Positions 1 to 5,992 of a stretch of DNA of 7,135 nt are shown here, one piece after another. The stretch comes from Deltaproteobacteria bacterium (GTDB lineage: Bacteria; Myxococcota; Polyangia; Polyangiales; B10-G4), in contig JAFDCW010000216.1 of assembly GCA_019312705.1 (NCBI GenBank), positions 1-7,135 on the forward strand, written 5' to 3'. The translations under genes and the position numbers were made by a program. Position 1 is the stretch's first letter. Each line of letters opens with the position of its first letter. The notes under the pieces were generated by a model that saw only the letters and a program-made list of their open reading frames with translations, was not told the DNA's origin and ran no database searches.

Positions 1-561
1 CAGGTGACGACGTCGTGCGATGGCGGGCGCTGCGTCGAGACCATGACGCCGATGGGCGCGTCCTGTGTGGTCCCGGGCATCGAAGGGTCGACGTGCAGTA
101 CCGGGGATGTCGATTGGGGGCCCTGCGAGCCGCCCCCGGGTCGCGACCCCTGCACGACGACTGTCGGCACGGAGACCGGACGGACGACCGCCGACGCGTG
201 TCGGGCAGGTGCCTGTGTCCCCGAGGGCGCCGGCAGCAGCACGTCGAGGTCGTGCGAGTTCATCCCGCTGCCGCAGTGTTTTGTCACGGACGCGGGCGAA
301 CCCGAGGCCGGAACGGATTCCAGCGTGGGGGATACCGGGCCGACGGATTCTGGGGTGCCGGATTCGGGGGCGGGCACGGACTCCGGCGCAGAAGATTCCG
401 GAGCCATGGACTCCGGGATGCCTGACAGCTCCGACCTCGACTCCGCGATGCCCTCGGATGACGGCGGCCTCCCGACGATGGACGGCTCAGATGGCGACTC
501 CGGGATGCCCCCCGCGGATGTCGGCCCCACGATGGACGGCATGGCTGGCGTCGACGTCTGA
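1..561 (+). CDS. Secreted Cys-rich protein with Asp-Ser-Gly-rich C-terminal tail (3' part only)
   Basis: The frame is open from base 1 to a TGA at 559-561 and its true start lies upstream, so 186 C-terminal residues are seen. The GTG at 4 is not a convincing start because it falls inside a Cys-rich module. Residues 1-95 of the visible part hold ten cysteines (6, 11, 22, 32, 42, 51, 67, 72, 85, 93). They include two CxxxxC pairs and a WGPC followed by a Gly-Thr-Glu-Thr-Gly stretch and CRAGAC. This spacing resembles the W/C modules of thrombospondin-type-1-like repeats in myxobacterial surface proteins; that comparison is inference. From about residue 96 to the end the protein is acidic and low in complexity, with six DSG triplets and no cysteines. 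The cysteines and composition suggest an exported or surface protein. No enzymatic motif is visible. It converges on the peptidase gene with 8 nt between stop codons. Confidence 0.75.
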   Translation, partial: QVTTSCDGGRCVETMTPMGASCVVPGIEGSTCSTGDVDWGPCEPPPGRDPCTTTVGTETGRTTADACRAGACVPEGAGSSTSRSCEFIPLPQCFVTDAGEPEAGTDSSVGDTGPTDSGVPDSGAGTDSGAEDSGAMDSGMPDSSDLDSAMPSDDGGLPTMDGSDGDSGMPPADVGPTMDGMAGVDV

Positions 562-569
562 GCGTTCGG

Positions 570-2417
570 TCAATTGCAGCGGTCGCCGTTTTCGGCCCGC
601 AGGTATTCGAGCAGCGGGCGGTAGTAGTCGAGCATCGGCTCGGCGCTGAGCTCTTCGCCGGTGGCCTCGAGGAGGACCTCGCGCCAGTCGCGGGTCGCGC
701 CGACGCCCATGATGCCCTGGAGGTACTCACCGACCTCGGGGCGGCCGTAGTAGTTGCAGGCGTGGGGGTCCTGGTCGAGGATCTCGCGGCAGATGTGATC
801 GTGGAACTGGTACACGAGGACCTCGGCGAGGGCGTAGTCGTAGTACTCCCCCGGGTCATTGATGATGTGGGTCTTGCTGCACGCGTCGCAGCCGTCTTCG
901 GGGCGGTCGCCCGGGGGCGCGACGTTCTGGTAGCGGCCGACGAGCTCCCACCACTTGGCCTGGAACTGGTCCTCCGGGAGATTGTCCGAGTAGAGGGCCT
1001 TCTCGAAGTGGCTCATGGTGCCCACGGCGAAGGGCATGAAGACGATGGGGCCGGTTAGGGCGCGGTCGAGCAGCGCCTGGACCTGGTCCGGTTGGTCCCC
1101 GGCGGCCATGAGGCCGACCTCCTCGAGGTACGGCGCCTGGCCGCTGGCGAGCTCGATGAGGTTTCCCATCGCCTCGTGGTAGGCACGGTTCGCGCCCTCC
1201 CGGAGCAGCGGCGGCACGTCGTCGTTGGCGTACGAGAGGTAGTAGTAGATGTGCCCCAGCTCGTGGTGGGTCGTGCCGAACCATCGCCAGTTCGCCTCGA
1301 CGCTCATCAGGCTGCGTACGTCCTGGTCCAGGTCGACGTGCCAGGCGCTGGCGTGGTCGTTCTTGTCACGGCTGTCGCCCTCGGCGACGGGGTAGAGGTC
1401 CGAGCCGTCCCAGAACGCCTGGGGGAGCTCGGGGAAGCCCATCGAAACGTAAAAACGCTCGCCCTGCTGGACGATCCATTCGGGGCTCTTGTCTTCGACG
1501 AGGGTATCCATGTCGACCCCCTCGACGAGGCCGGGCCAGCTCTGGGCCCAACGGTTTCCGATCCAATGGGCGGGAATACGGTCGGGGACCTCGCCCTCGT
1601 GGTGGAAGCGCTCGGCGAGGCGATGGCGGGTCCAGCACGAGAGCTCATCGAAGAGCGGCTTGGTCTCTTCGACGAGGCGGTCGAGGAGGGCCATCATCTC
1701 GTCCGGGGTCATGCCGTAGTTGCTGATGCGGTAGGCGAAGAAGTCGTCGAAGCCCATCTCCTGGGCGACCGCGTTGCGCAGGTCCCGGAGCTCGGCGAGC
1801 CCCGGCCGGAGCGCGACGCCGACCTCCTTCGACGCGTTCCAATAGCGCAGGCGTTCATCGAGGTCGTCGGACTCGGCGAGGATCCGGTCGATGTCGTTGG
1901 TGGTGAGGGGCGTCGTGCAGGTCGCGCTCTCGCCTTGTCCTTCGCGGGCGAGGCAAAACTGAAAGCCGTCGAGGAGCGCGGTCATGGCGCTGTCCGCGGC
2001 GACCTTCCGGCGCGCGAGCTCCGGGTTCGTCTGGGGGGCTAGCGCCGCGTTCTCGAGGACCATATCGAGCTGTCGGATGGTGCTCTCGTCCAGCTCGCCG
2101 CGGTGGCTGAGGAAGTCCCGGGTGCGGCGAATGACCTGGCCGTTGCCGACGAAGGCTCCGTAGACGGTGTCGGCGCCGGTGCGCAACCCGGTGTGCTCGG
2201 CGGTCACGTCGGTGCTGGCGGTCCAGTTCGCCCGGACCATCTCGTTGTAGAGGCCCAGGTAGCTCGCCGTGTAGAACTCGAGGAAGTCGTCGGCGTCGGC
2301 CTGGAGCGTGCGCTCGGCGCCGGCGGTCGTGGTCGTCGTCGTGCCGCCACAGCTCGCGGCGAGAATGGTCAGGATTACGGTCAGGGACAGGGCGGTGACG
2401 GGAGTTCGGAGGCTCAT
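570..2417 (-). CDS. M2-family (ACE-like) zinc peptidyl-dipeptidase, lipoprotein
   Basis: This 615-residue protein is a full-length peptidase M2, homologous to angiotensin-converting enzyme, which removes C-terminal dipeptides. Residues 1-22 are a lipoprotein signal (hydrophobic core, then LAAS before Cys23), followed by a six-Thr linker, so it is probably membrane-anchored and acts outside the cytoplasm. The zinc site is HELGH (His385, Glu386 catalytic, His389), with third ligand Glu415 in YHEAMG. By alignment to testis ACE from memory, Q281, H353, K511, H513, Y520 and Y523 match Gln292, His355, Lys515, His517, Tyr525 and Tyr528. IPAHWIGNRWAQSW (281-294) and HASAW (355-359) are family signatures. 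Cys155/167 and Cys543/554 probably match two ACE disulfides. The chloride-binding arginines R489 and R522 correspond to Val493 and Asp527. The start is the ATG placed just before the signal peptide, with a weak AAGG 9 nt upstream. The gene is monocistronic, and a copy of the shared 22-bp motif lies 51 nt upstream. Confidence 0.95.
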   Translation of the reverse strand: MSLRTPVTALSLTVILTILAASCGGTTTTTTAGAERTLQADADDFLEFYTASYLGLYNEMVRANWTASTDVTAEHTGLRTGADTVYGAFVGNGQVIRRTRDFLSHRGELDESTIRQLDMVLENAALAPQTNPELARRKVAADSAMTALLDGFQFCLAREGQGESATCTTPLTTNDIDRILAESDDLDERLRYWNASKEVGVALRPGLAELRDLRNAVAQEMGFDDFFAYRISNYGMTPDEMMALLDRLVEETKPLFDELSCWTRHRLAERFHHEGEVPDRIPAHWIGNRWAQSWPGLVEGVDMDTLVEDKSPEWIVQQGERFYVSMGFPELPQAFWDGSDLYPVAEGDSRDKNDHASAWHVDLDQDVRSLMSVEANWRWFGTTHHELGHIYYYLSYANDDVPPLLREGANRAYHEAMGNLIELASGQAPYLEEVGLMAAGDQPDQVQALLDRALTGPIVFMPFAVGTMSHFEKALYSDNLPEDQFQAKWWELVGRYQNVAPPGDRPEDGCDACSKTHIINDPGEYYDYALAEVLVYQFHDHICREILDQDPHACNYYGRPEVGEYLQGIMGVGATRDWREVLLEATGEELSAEPMLDYYRPLLEYLRAENGDRCN

Positions 2418-2468
2418 GGCGCGAGACCTTGCCCCCGCCCCTGGGCTAGAGTCAAACGGGGCCCTGCG

Positions 2469-2490
2469 AGTGCGGGATGCAAAGCCACGG
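2469..2490 (-). promoter_or_regulatory. 22-bp shared upstream motif, copy A
   Basis: Read on the minus strand it is CCGTGGCTTTG then CATCCCGCACT. It matches copy C (3246-3267) at 20 of 22 positions and copy B (2608-2629) at 18 of 22. Its downstream end is 51 nt before the peptidase ATG, in the same orientation as that gene. A promoter or regulator-binding role is inferred from position and conservation. It does not match the sigma-70 or sigma-54 consensus. Confidence 0.5.
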
Positions 2491-2514
2491 AAGGTTCCTC
2501 GCTCGTTCCGTGGC
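2484..2514. repeat. Perfect 9-bp inverted repeat, 13-nt spacer
   Basis: GCCACGGAA at 2484-2492 is the exact reverse complement of TTCCGTGGC at 2506-2514. It lies in the intergenic region between the divergent peptidase and small exported protein genes, and its left arm overlaps the start of motif copy A. It could be an operator, or a leader hairpin of the peptidase transcript if transcription starts upstream of it. No T-run follows on either strand, so a classical intrinsic terminator is unlikely. Confidence 0.5.
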
Positions 2515-2525
2515 CCCCTCGCGGC

Positions 2526-2576
2526 GGCAGGAACCCTCGAAAATGCTCTGCATTTCCTTCGGCTCCCTTCCTTGCC
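2526..2576. repeat. Imperfect hairpin with internal perfect stem
   Basis: The outer arms GGCAGGAA (2526-2533) and TTCCTTGCC (2568-2576) pair with one bulged T. Inside them AAATGC (2541-2546) and GCATTT (2550-2555) form a perfect 6-bp stem around TCT. It lies in the 237-nt divergent intergenic region, which holds no gene. A leader RNA fold or a DNA-binding site are both possible. A degenerate extragenic repeat is also possible. Confidence 0.3.
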
Positions 2577-2607
2577 AGGAAACCACGGTCCGTCGCGATC
2601 CTCCCTC

Positions 2608-2629
2608 CCGTGACTCTGCGTCCCACACT
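2608..2629 (+). promoter_or_regulatory. 22-bp shared upstream motif, copy B
   Basis: The sequence is CCGTGACTCTG then CGTCCCACACT, followed by AT. It is 18 of 22 identical to each of the other two copies. It ends 25 nt before the GTG start of the small exported protein and is in the same orientation. TATGCT overlapping its 3' end could serve as a -10 element, but no matching -35 is present at normal spacing. A promoter or operator role is inferred. Confidence 0.5.
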
Positions 2630-2642
2630 ATGCTCCGGCTAT

Positions 2643-2647
2643 GGAGG
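2643..2647 (+). promoter_or_regulatory. Shine-Dalgarno GGAGG that sets the GTG start at 2655
   Basis: GGAGG ends 7 nt before GTG 2655-2657. This is the feature that decides the start. The same frame is open far upstream, but that stretch runs antisense through the peptidase gene. The residues just after this GTG form a good signal peptide. Confidence 0.75.
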
Positions 2648-2654
2648 TGGACCC

Positions 2655-3230
2655 GTGAGATCCCTGGCGACGAAGGCACTTCTGGCCGCTCTTTCGGTCT
2701 TCACCCTCGTCCTCGGTGCGGCGGGCCCCGTGACGGCCCAGCGCGCGGCCGTCGCCACTCCCCTGGCGGTGAGCGTCGAGTCCGCTGACCCCCGGGTACG
2801 TCCGGAAAACGTTCGCGCCGCCGTCGCCCGGGTCCTCGACGTGCCCATCGTTTCGCTCCTCGATCCCGACGCTGGTCTGTCCCGGGGCATGCTCGTGATC
2901 TCCGTCGCCCGGGGTGGGCAGGTAGCCCAGCTGCATTTTCAGATGCCCTCGGGCCGTCGCCAGCTCTCCCGGGTGAGCGCCCCCGAGGGCGAATCCGGGG
3001 CCTCGTGGATCGCGGTCGCCGTCGCGGAGTTCTTTCGCGCCCCGCCTCCTCCGGCGGGGTGGGTGATCGCGAGCGAGGTCCTCGACCCCTTCGTACCCCA
3101 GGTGAGGTCCGGGGTCGGCCGGGTGGCGAGTGAGGTCCTCGACCCCTGGGCCATCTCCGCGCGGGCGCGGCCCGGCCCTATTCGACGCTTCGAATCCGGT
3201 GAAGCCCTCAGCCCGCCCCGGCCCCACTGA
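2655..3230 (+). CDS. Small exported protein of unknown function with duplicated ASEVLDP motif
   Basis: I do not recognise a named family. The protein has 191 residues and starts with a Sec-type signal peptide: Arg2 and Lys7, a hydrophobic core at about 8-23, and a likely cut after VTA (residue 28). It should therefore be periplasmic or secreted. Residues about 38-128 look like one small mixed alpha/beta domain. It starts with a PENVRAAVARVLDVPIVSLLDP helix-strand stretch split around residues 50-71. It ends with a helix, WIAVAVAEFF (118-127). A Pro run (130-133) leads into a tail where ASEVLDPF (139-146) and ASEVLDPW (158-165) repeat 19 residues apart. The GTG start is supported by GGAGG at 7-nt spacing and by the signal peptide. 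Third positions are strongly GC-biased in this frame. It lies divergent from the peptidase gene and upstream of the heme-protein gene, probably as a separate unit because a hairpin overlaps its stop. Confidence 0.75.
   Translation: MRSLATKALLAALSVFTLVLGAAGPVTAQRAAVATPLAVSVESADPRVRPENVRAAVARVLDVPIVSLLDPDAGLSRGMLVISVARGGQVAQLHFQMPSGRRQLSRVSAPEGESGASWIAVAVAEFFRAPPPPAGWVIASEVLDPFVPQVRSGVGRVASEVLDPWAISARARPGPIRRFESGEALSPPRPH
3069..3147 (+). repeat. Internal direct repeat, two 22-nt units
   Basis: The units at 3069-3090 and 3126-3147 differ at one base in 22 and are spaced exactly 57 nt (19 codons) apart, in frame. They encode ASEVLDP followed by F or W in the C-terminal tail of the small exported protein. 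Near-identity at the DNA level suggests recent duplication or gene conversion, not just protein-level constraint. Confidence 0.7.
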
Positions 3231-3238
3231 GGGGCCGG
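3218..3238 (+). terminator. GC-rich hairpin overlapping the stop codon
   Basis: CCGGCCCC (3218-3225) and GGGGCCGG (3231-3238) form a perfect 8-bp stem around a 5-nt ACTGA loop that contains the TGA stop. TTCTCTCCC follows, which is pyrimidine-rich but poor in T. A weak intrinsic terminator for the small exported protein gene is plausible. The missing long T-run keeps confidence moderate. Confidence 0.5.
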
Positions 3239-3245
3239 TTCTCTC

Positions 3246-3267
3246 CCGTGGCTCTGGATCCCGCACT
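3246..3267 (+). promoter_or_regulatory. 22-bp shared upstream motif, copy C
   Basis: The sequence is CCGTGGCTCTG then GATCCCGCACT, followed by AG. It is 20 of 22 identical to copy A and 18 of 22 to copy B. It ends 35 nt before the ATG of the heme-protein gene, in the same orientation and just after the terminator-like hairpin. This is where a new promoter would be expected. The role is inferred. Confidence 0.5.
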
Positions 3268-3302
3268 AGATCACGCGGGGTCGTCGTCGTAGGGTCCCGC
3301 CC

Positions 3303-4175
3303 ATGACCAGCTCCACCGGGCATAACCCCTCCGGCCCTCCTCGCGCCAAGCATGGCGCATCGGCATCTTCCGACACCCCGAAGGGCGGTGCCCCGGCGGC
3401 CGGTCGTCCCGCCCGAGGCGGCCCCCCGGCCCCGATGAGCGTCGACATCAACGAGTACGGCGGAGAGCGCGACGGCGTTCGCCAGCAGATGGACCGGCGG
3501 CTCTTCATGCAGTTCCTGGTCTTCGACTGCGCTCCCGGTTCTGACCCCGTGGACGCCGGCAAGGGCATCGCCGCGGCCCTCGAGGCCGCCGGCTCACCGG
3601 GGGTCGTCTACGAAGACGTCAACGACCCTCGGGCCCTCGCCCTCCTGACCTGGGCCGAAGACCCCGCGCACTTCGTGACGACGGTGCGGCCGATTTTTCG
3701 CGGCGTCGAGTTTGCCCACCTCACTCAGCGTCCGGCCTTCACCATGTTTGGTCGCACCTACTCGAGCGGCTATGAGCCCGACCTCGAGTACTGGATCATC
3801 CGGCGTCCCGAGGAGACCGCGCTCAACCCCGACTGGCCCTGGGCCGTGTGGTATCCGCTGCGCCGCAGCGGCGAGTTTGCCAAGCTCGAAGGGCGTGAGC
3901 AGGGCAAGATCCTCCGGGAGCACGCCGTCATCGGCCGCGCCTACGGTGAGAAGGGCATGGCCCACGACATCCGCCTGGCCTGCCACGGCCTCGATACGAA
4001 CGACAACGAGTTCATCATCGGCCTCGTCGGCGACAACCTTCACCGCCTCTCCCACGTGGTCCAGACCATGCGGAAGACGACCCAGACGTCGACCTACATC
4101 ACGCAGATGGGGCCGTTCTTCGTCGGCCACGCGGTCCATCGGGTCGCCCCGCGAGCGGCCGCGACCGGCGACTGA
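3303..4175 (+). CDS. Chlorite dismutase/HemQ-family heme protein
   Basis: The protein has 290 residues. The core (about 45-280) matches the chlorite-dismutase superfamily, which includes chlorite dismutase and the coproheme decarboxylase HemQ/ChdC. Signatures are WYPLRRS (183-189), REHAVIGRAY (205-214), HGLDTNDNEF (228-237) and QMGPFFVG (268-275). By alignment from memory to Listeria HemQ, Tyr184 matches the catalytic Tyr147 and His207 matches the proximal heme ligand His174. No arginine is obvious at the distal position that defines true chlorite dismutases (Asp222 or His221 lies there), so chlorite breakdown is unlikely. Coproheme decarboxylation or another heme or peroxide role is possible. 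No export signal is seen, so it is probably cytoplasmic. Residues 1-44 are a Pro/Gly/Ala-rich extension; Met45 (3435) would give a family-typical length but has no good Shine-Dalgarno. The ATG at 3303 has only a weak AGGG but sits properly behind motif copy C. No heme-synthesis gene is adjacent. Confidence 0.85.
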   Translation: MTSSTGHNPSGPPRAKHGASASSDTPKGGAPAAGRPARGGPPAPMSVDINEYGGERDGVRQQMDRRLFMQFLVFDCAPGSDPVDAGKGIAAALEAAGSPGVVYEDVNDPRALALLTWAEDPAHFVTTVRPIFRGVEFAHLTQRPAFTMFGRTYSSGYEPDLEYWIIRRPEETALNPDWPWAVWYPLRRSGEFAKLEGREQGKILREHAVIGRAYGEKGMAHDIRLACHGLDTNDNEFIIGLVGDNLHRLSHVVQTMRKTTQTSTYITQMGPFFVGHAVHRVAPRAAATGD

Positions 4176-4181
4176 ACCACA

Positions 4182-5198
4182 CTACTCGGCGACGTCGATC
4201 ACGACCTTGCCGAAGTGCTTCTGCGACAACAGGTGTCGGAATGCGTCCGGGGCGGCCTCGAAGGGGAACGTGCGGTCGACGACCGGTCGAACCTGGTGTT
4301 CGTCGAAGGCGCGGCACATCGCCAAGAAGCCCGCCCGGTGACCGACGACGATGCCCTGGACCCGGATGTTTTGCATCAGGATGGGCGTCAGCAAGATCTT
4401 CGAGGCGCCGCCCGAGAGGATGCCGATTAAACTGATCGTGCCCCCGGGTTTCACCGCCCGGGCGCTTTGGGTGAAGGTCCCGGCGCCGCCCACTTCGACG
4501 ACGTGGTCCACGCCGACGCCGCCTGTGAGCTCCTTGGCGGTCTTGCCCCAGGCCGGGTCGGCGACGTAGTCGATGGTCTCGTCGGCCCCGAGGGCCCGGG
4601 CGCGCTCACGCTTGGCTTCGCTGCTCGAGGTGACGATGGTTCGGGCGCCGAGGAGCTTGGCGAGCTGCAGGGCGAAGATGCTGACGCCGCCGGTGCCCTG
4701 GATGAGCACGGTCTCTCCGGGGCGCACGGGGCTGTGCTCGACGAGGGCGCTCCACGCGGTCAGGGCGGCGCACGGAAGCGTCGCAGCCTCGGCGTTGGTC
4801 AGGTAGTCGGGGACCCGGACCAATGCCTCTTCCGAGAGCACCATCGATTCCCGAAGGGTGCCGTCGTGGGGGCCTCCGAGGGTCGAGCGCAGGTCGCCCT
4901 TGGTGGGCAGGCCGGCGAGCCACTTCTGGGCGAAGAGGGGCATCACCCGGTCGCCGACGGCGACCCGGGTCACGTCGGGGCCGACCTCCACCACCTCGCC
5001 GACGCCGTCCGAAAGGGGAACGAGGGGGAGCGCCTGGCGGGGGTTGTACTCGCCCCGGACCATCAGGAGGTCGCGGTAGTTGAGGGCGCAGGCGAGCATG
5101 CGCAGGCGAACCTGGCCGCGGCCCGGGGCGGCTTCGACGCGCGTCACCCGTTTCAGGTTGTCGAGGCCAAAGGCCCCACTGATCTCCCAGGCTCTCAT
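4182..5198 (-). CDS. Zinc-independent MDR-family NAD(P)-dependent alcohol dehydrogenase/quinone oxidoreductase-like protein
   Basis: This 338-residue protein is a medium-chain dehydrogenase/reductase of full family length. The N-terminal GroES-like domain (about 1-125) has NYRD (40-43) and SDGVGEV (63-69). The catalytic-zinc Cys of classical alcohol dehydrogenases is absent, which points to the quinone-oxidoreductase/enoyl-reductase branch. The Rossmann domain (about 130-270) has GTGGVS (168-173). After its second strand come SSSEAKR (191-197) instead of an acidic residue, which favours NADPH over NAD; this is inferred. The C-terminus (from 271) completes the catalytic fold with the QKHFGKVVI ending typical of the group. 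The substrate cannot be read from the sequence. It is probably cytoplasmic. It is the last gene of a minus-strand string, 26 nt after the membrane-anchored unknown protein, and its stop lies 6 nt from the stop of the convergent heme-protein gene. The ATG start has no clear Shine-Dalgarno but begins the family's usual MRAWEI. Confidence 0.92.
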   Translation of the reverse strand: MRAWEISGAFGLDNLKRVTRVEAAPGRGQVRLRMLACALNYRDLLMVRGEYNPRQALPLVPLSDGVGEVVEVGPDVTRVAVGDRVMPLFAQKWLAGLPTKGDLRSTLGGPHDGTLRESMVLSEEALVRVPDYLTNAEAATLPCAALTAWSALVEHSPVRPGETVLIQGTGGVSIFALQLAKLLGARTIVTSSSEAKRERARALGADETIDYVADPAWGKTAKELTGGVGVDHVVEVGGAGTFTQSARAVKPGGTISLIGILSGGASKILLTPILMQNIRVQGIVVGHRAGFLAMCRAFDEHQVRPVVDRTFPFEAAPDAFRHLLSQKHFGKVVIDVAE

Positions 5199-5224
5199 GG
5201 CGCGGGATTATTGCGCCGGACGGC

Positions 5225-5956
5225 TCACGCGTCGAGGGCGCGCAGCAGGAGCGCGAGAACTTCGCGGTCTAGCCGGGAACCGGTCCATGCGAGGCGGCCA
5301 CGGGCCACCCCGACCATGCGCGCGACGGCACGGTTCGCGCGGCCCGTCTTCGCCTGGCCGAGGGTATGGATGGACGAGGTCCGTACGCAGTGGGGGCGTC
5401 GGGCCTGGGTGACCGTCTCTTCGAGGGCCTCGAGGACGGTGTCCCGGTCGATGAAGGGCGAGAGCTTCGTGGCGGCCTTACAGGCGCCGTGGCTCGGGTC
5501 GGTTCGGGTCGTACAGCCGACGTCCTGTCGGAGGGTACGGAGGAGGGTCACGACGACTTCTTGGGCATCCTGTGCGTTTGGGGCCTCCGCCACGGCCTCC
5601 GCCGGCGCCAGAGGCTCCGGCGCGTCGTCCCGGAGCACCGCCGGGAGCGCTTCTTGGAGCTCTGCCGAGGCCGTTGGCGACGGAGCCTCGGCAGCGGCAG
5701 AACCGACCGAAGAATCGATGATGCGAACGCGTGGCGCCGCGGCCCTGGCCGTGACGTCGACGTCGACGTCGAAATCGAGGCGCGGCGCGGTAAACGTCCC
5801 CGGGAGGGTCTTCCGCTCGTGCACCGACGGCATGACCCGGGGTTCCACCGCGGGCTGGCTTTGGACTCCAGCTTTCACCGCCTCCTCGAACGCCAAGTAG
5901 ATGAACTGGGCGACGACGAAGGCTACGGCACGACTGGCGCGGAGGGCGCGGCGCAT
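5225..5956 (-). CDS. Membrane-anchored protein of unknown function
   Basis: I do not recognise a family for this 243-residue protein. It begins with a basic stretch (MRRALRASR) and one hydrophobic segment (about 10-23) with no clear cleavage site, which suggests an uncleaved anchor. Residues 30-130 are Ala/Pro/Glu-rich and probably disordered. They include a DVDVDV run at about 64-69, encoded by three tandem GACGTC units at 5753-5770. Residues 131-243 look like a compact helical domain with three cysteines (148, 159, 190), many Leu/Val/Arg residues and GCTT...GACKAATKLSPFIDRDT. The pattern resembles helical-repeat or zinc-free Cys proteins only vaguely. The ATG has a weak AAGG just upstream. 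It follows the TPR gene by 36 nt and precedes the MDR gene by 26 nt, so it is probably co-transcribed with both. A long antisense frame covers it but lacks any start signal or protein features. Confidence 0.65.
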   Translation of the reverse strand: MRRALRASRAVAFVVAQFIYLAFEEAVKAGVQSQPAVEPRVMPSVHERKTLPGTFTAPRLDFDVDVDVTARAAAPRVRIIDSSVGSAAAEAPSPTASAELQEALPAVLRDDAPEPLAPAEAVAEAPNAQDAQEVVVTLLRTLRQDVGCTTRTDPSHGACKAATKLSPFIDRDTVLEALEETVTQARRPHCVRTSSIHTLGQAKTGRANRAVARMVGVARGRLAWTGSRLDREVLALLLRALDA

Positions 5957-5992
5957 GCCTTGCTTGTGCCCGAGTCGAGGGGGTGGGTCCAG

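Noticed and set aside
1092..2042. 316-codon open frame on the plus strand opposite the peptidase gene
   Set aside because: It is antisense to a protein with a full set of ACE active-site residues. Its product is Val/Glu/Gly-biased with no motif, as expected for a shadow frame in GC-rich DNA.
2103..2654. Upstream extension of the small exported protein frame
   Set aside because: It would run antisense through the N-terminus of the peptidase, including its lipoprotein signal. The GTG at 2655 explains the signal peptide.
2628..3353. 241-codon minus-strand frame opposite the small exported protein
   Set aside because: The plus strand has GGAGG at proper spacing, a signal peptide and GC-biased third positions. 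The minus product is Gly/Arg/Asp-rich without features.
5485..5501. Possible fourth copy of the 22-bp motif beginning CCGTGGCTCGGG
   Set aside because: Only the first part matches, the TCCCRCACT block is missing, and it lies inside a coding region.
5753..5770. Three tandem GACGTC units as a regulatory repeat
   Set aside because: They are in frame in a coding region and encode Asp-Val pairs in a low-complexity linker, so coding slippage is the simpler explanation.
4467..5900. 477-codon open frame on the plus strand across the MDR and membrane-anchored genes
   Set aside because: It runs antisense through a clear MDR dehydrogenase and continues across a gene boundary. No Shine-Dalgarno, signal or domain is visible.
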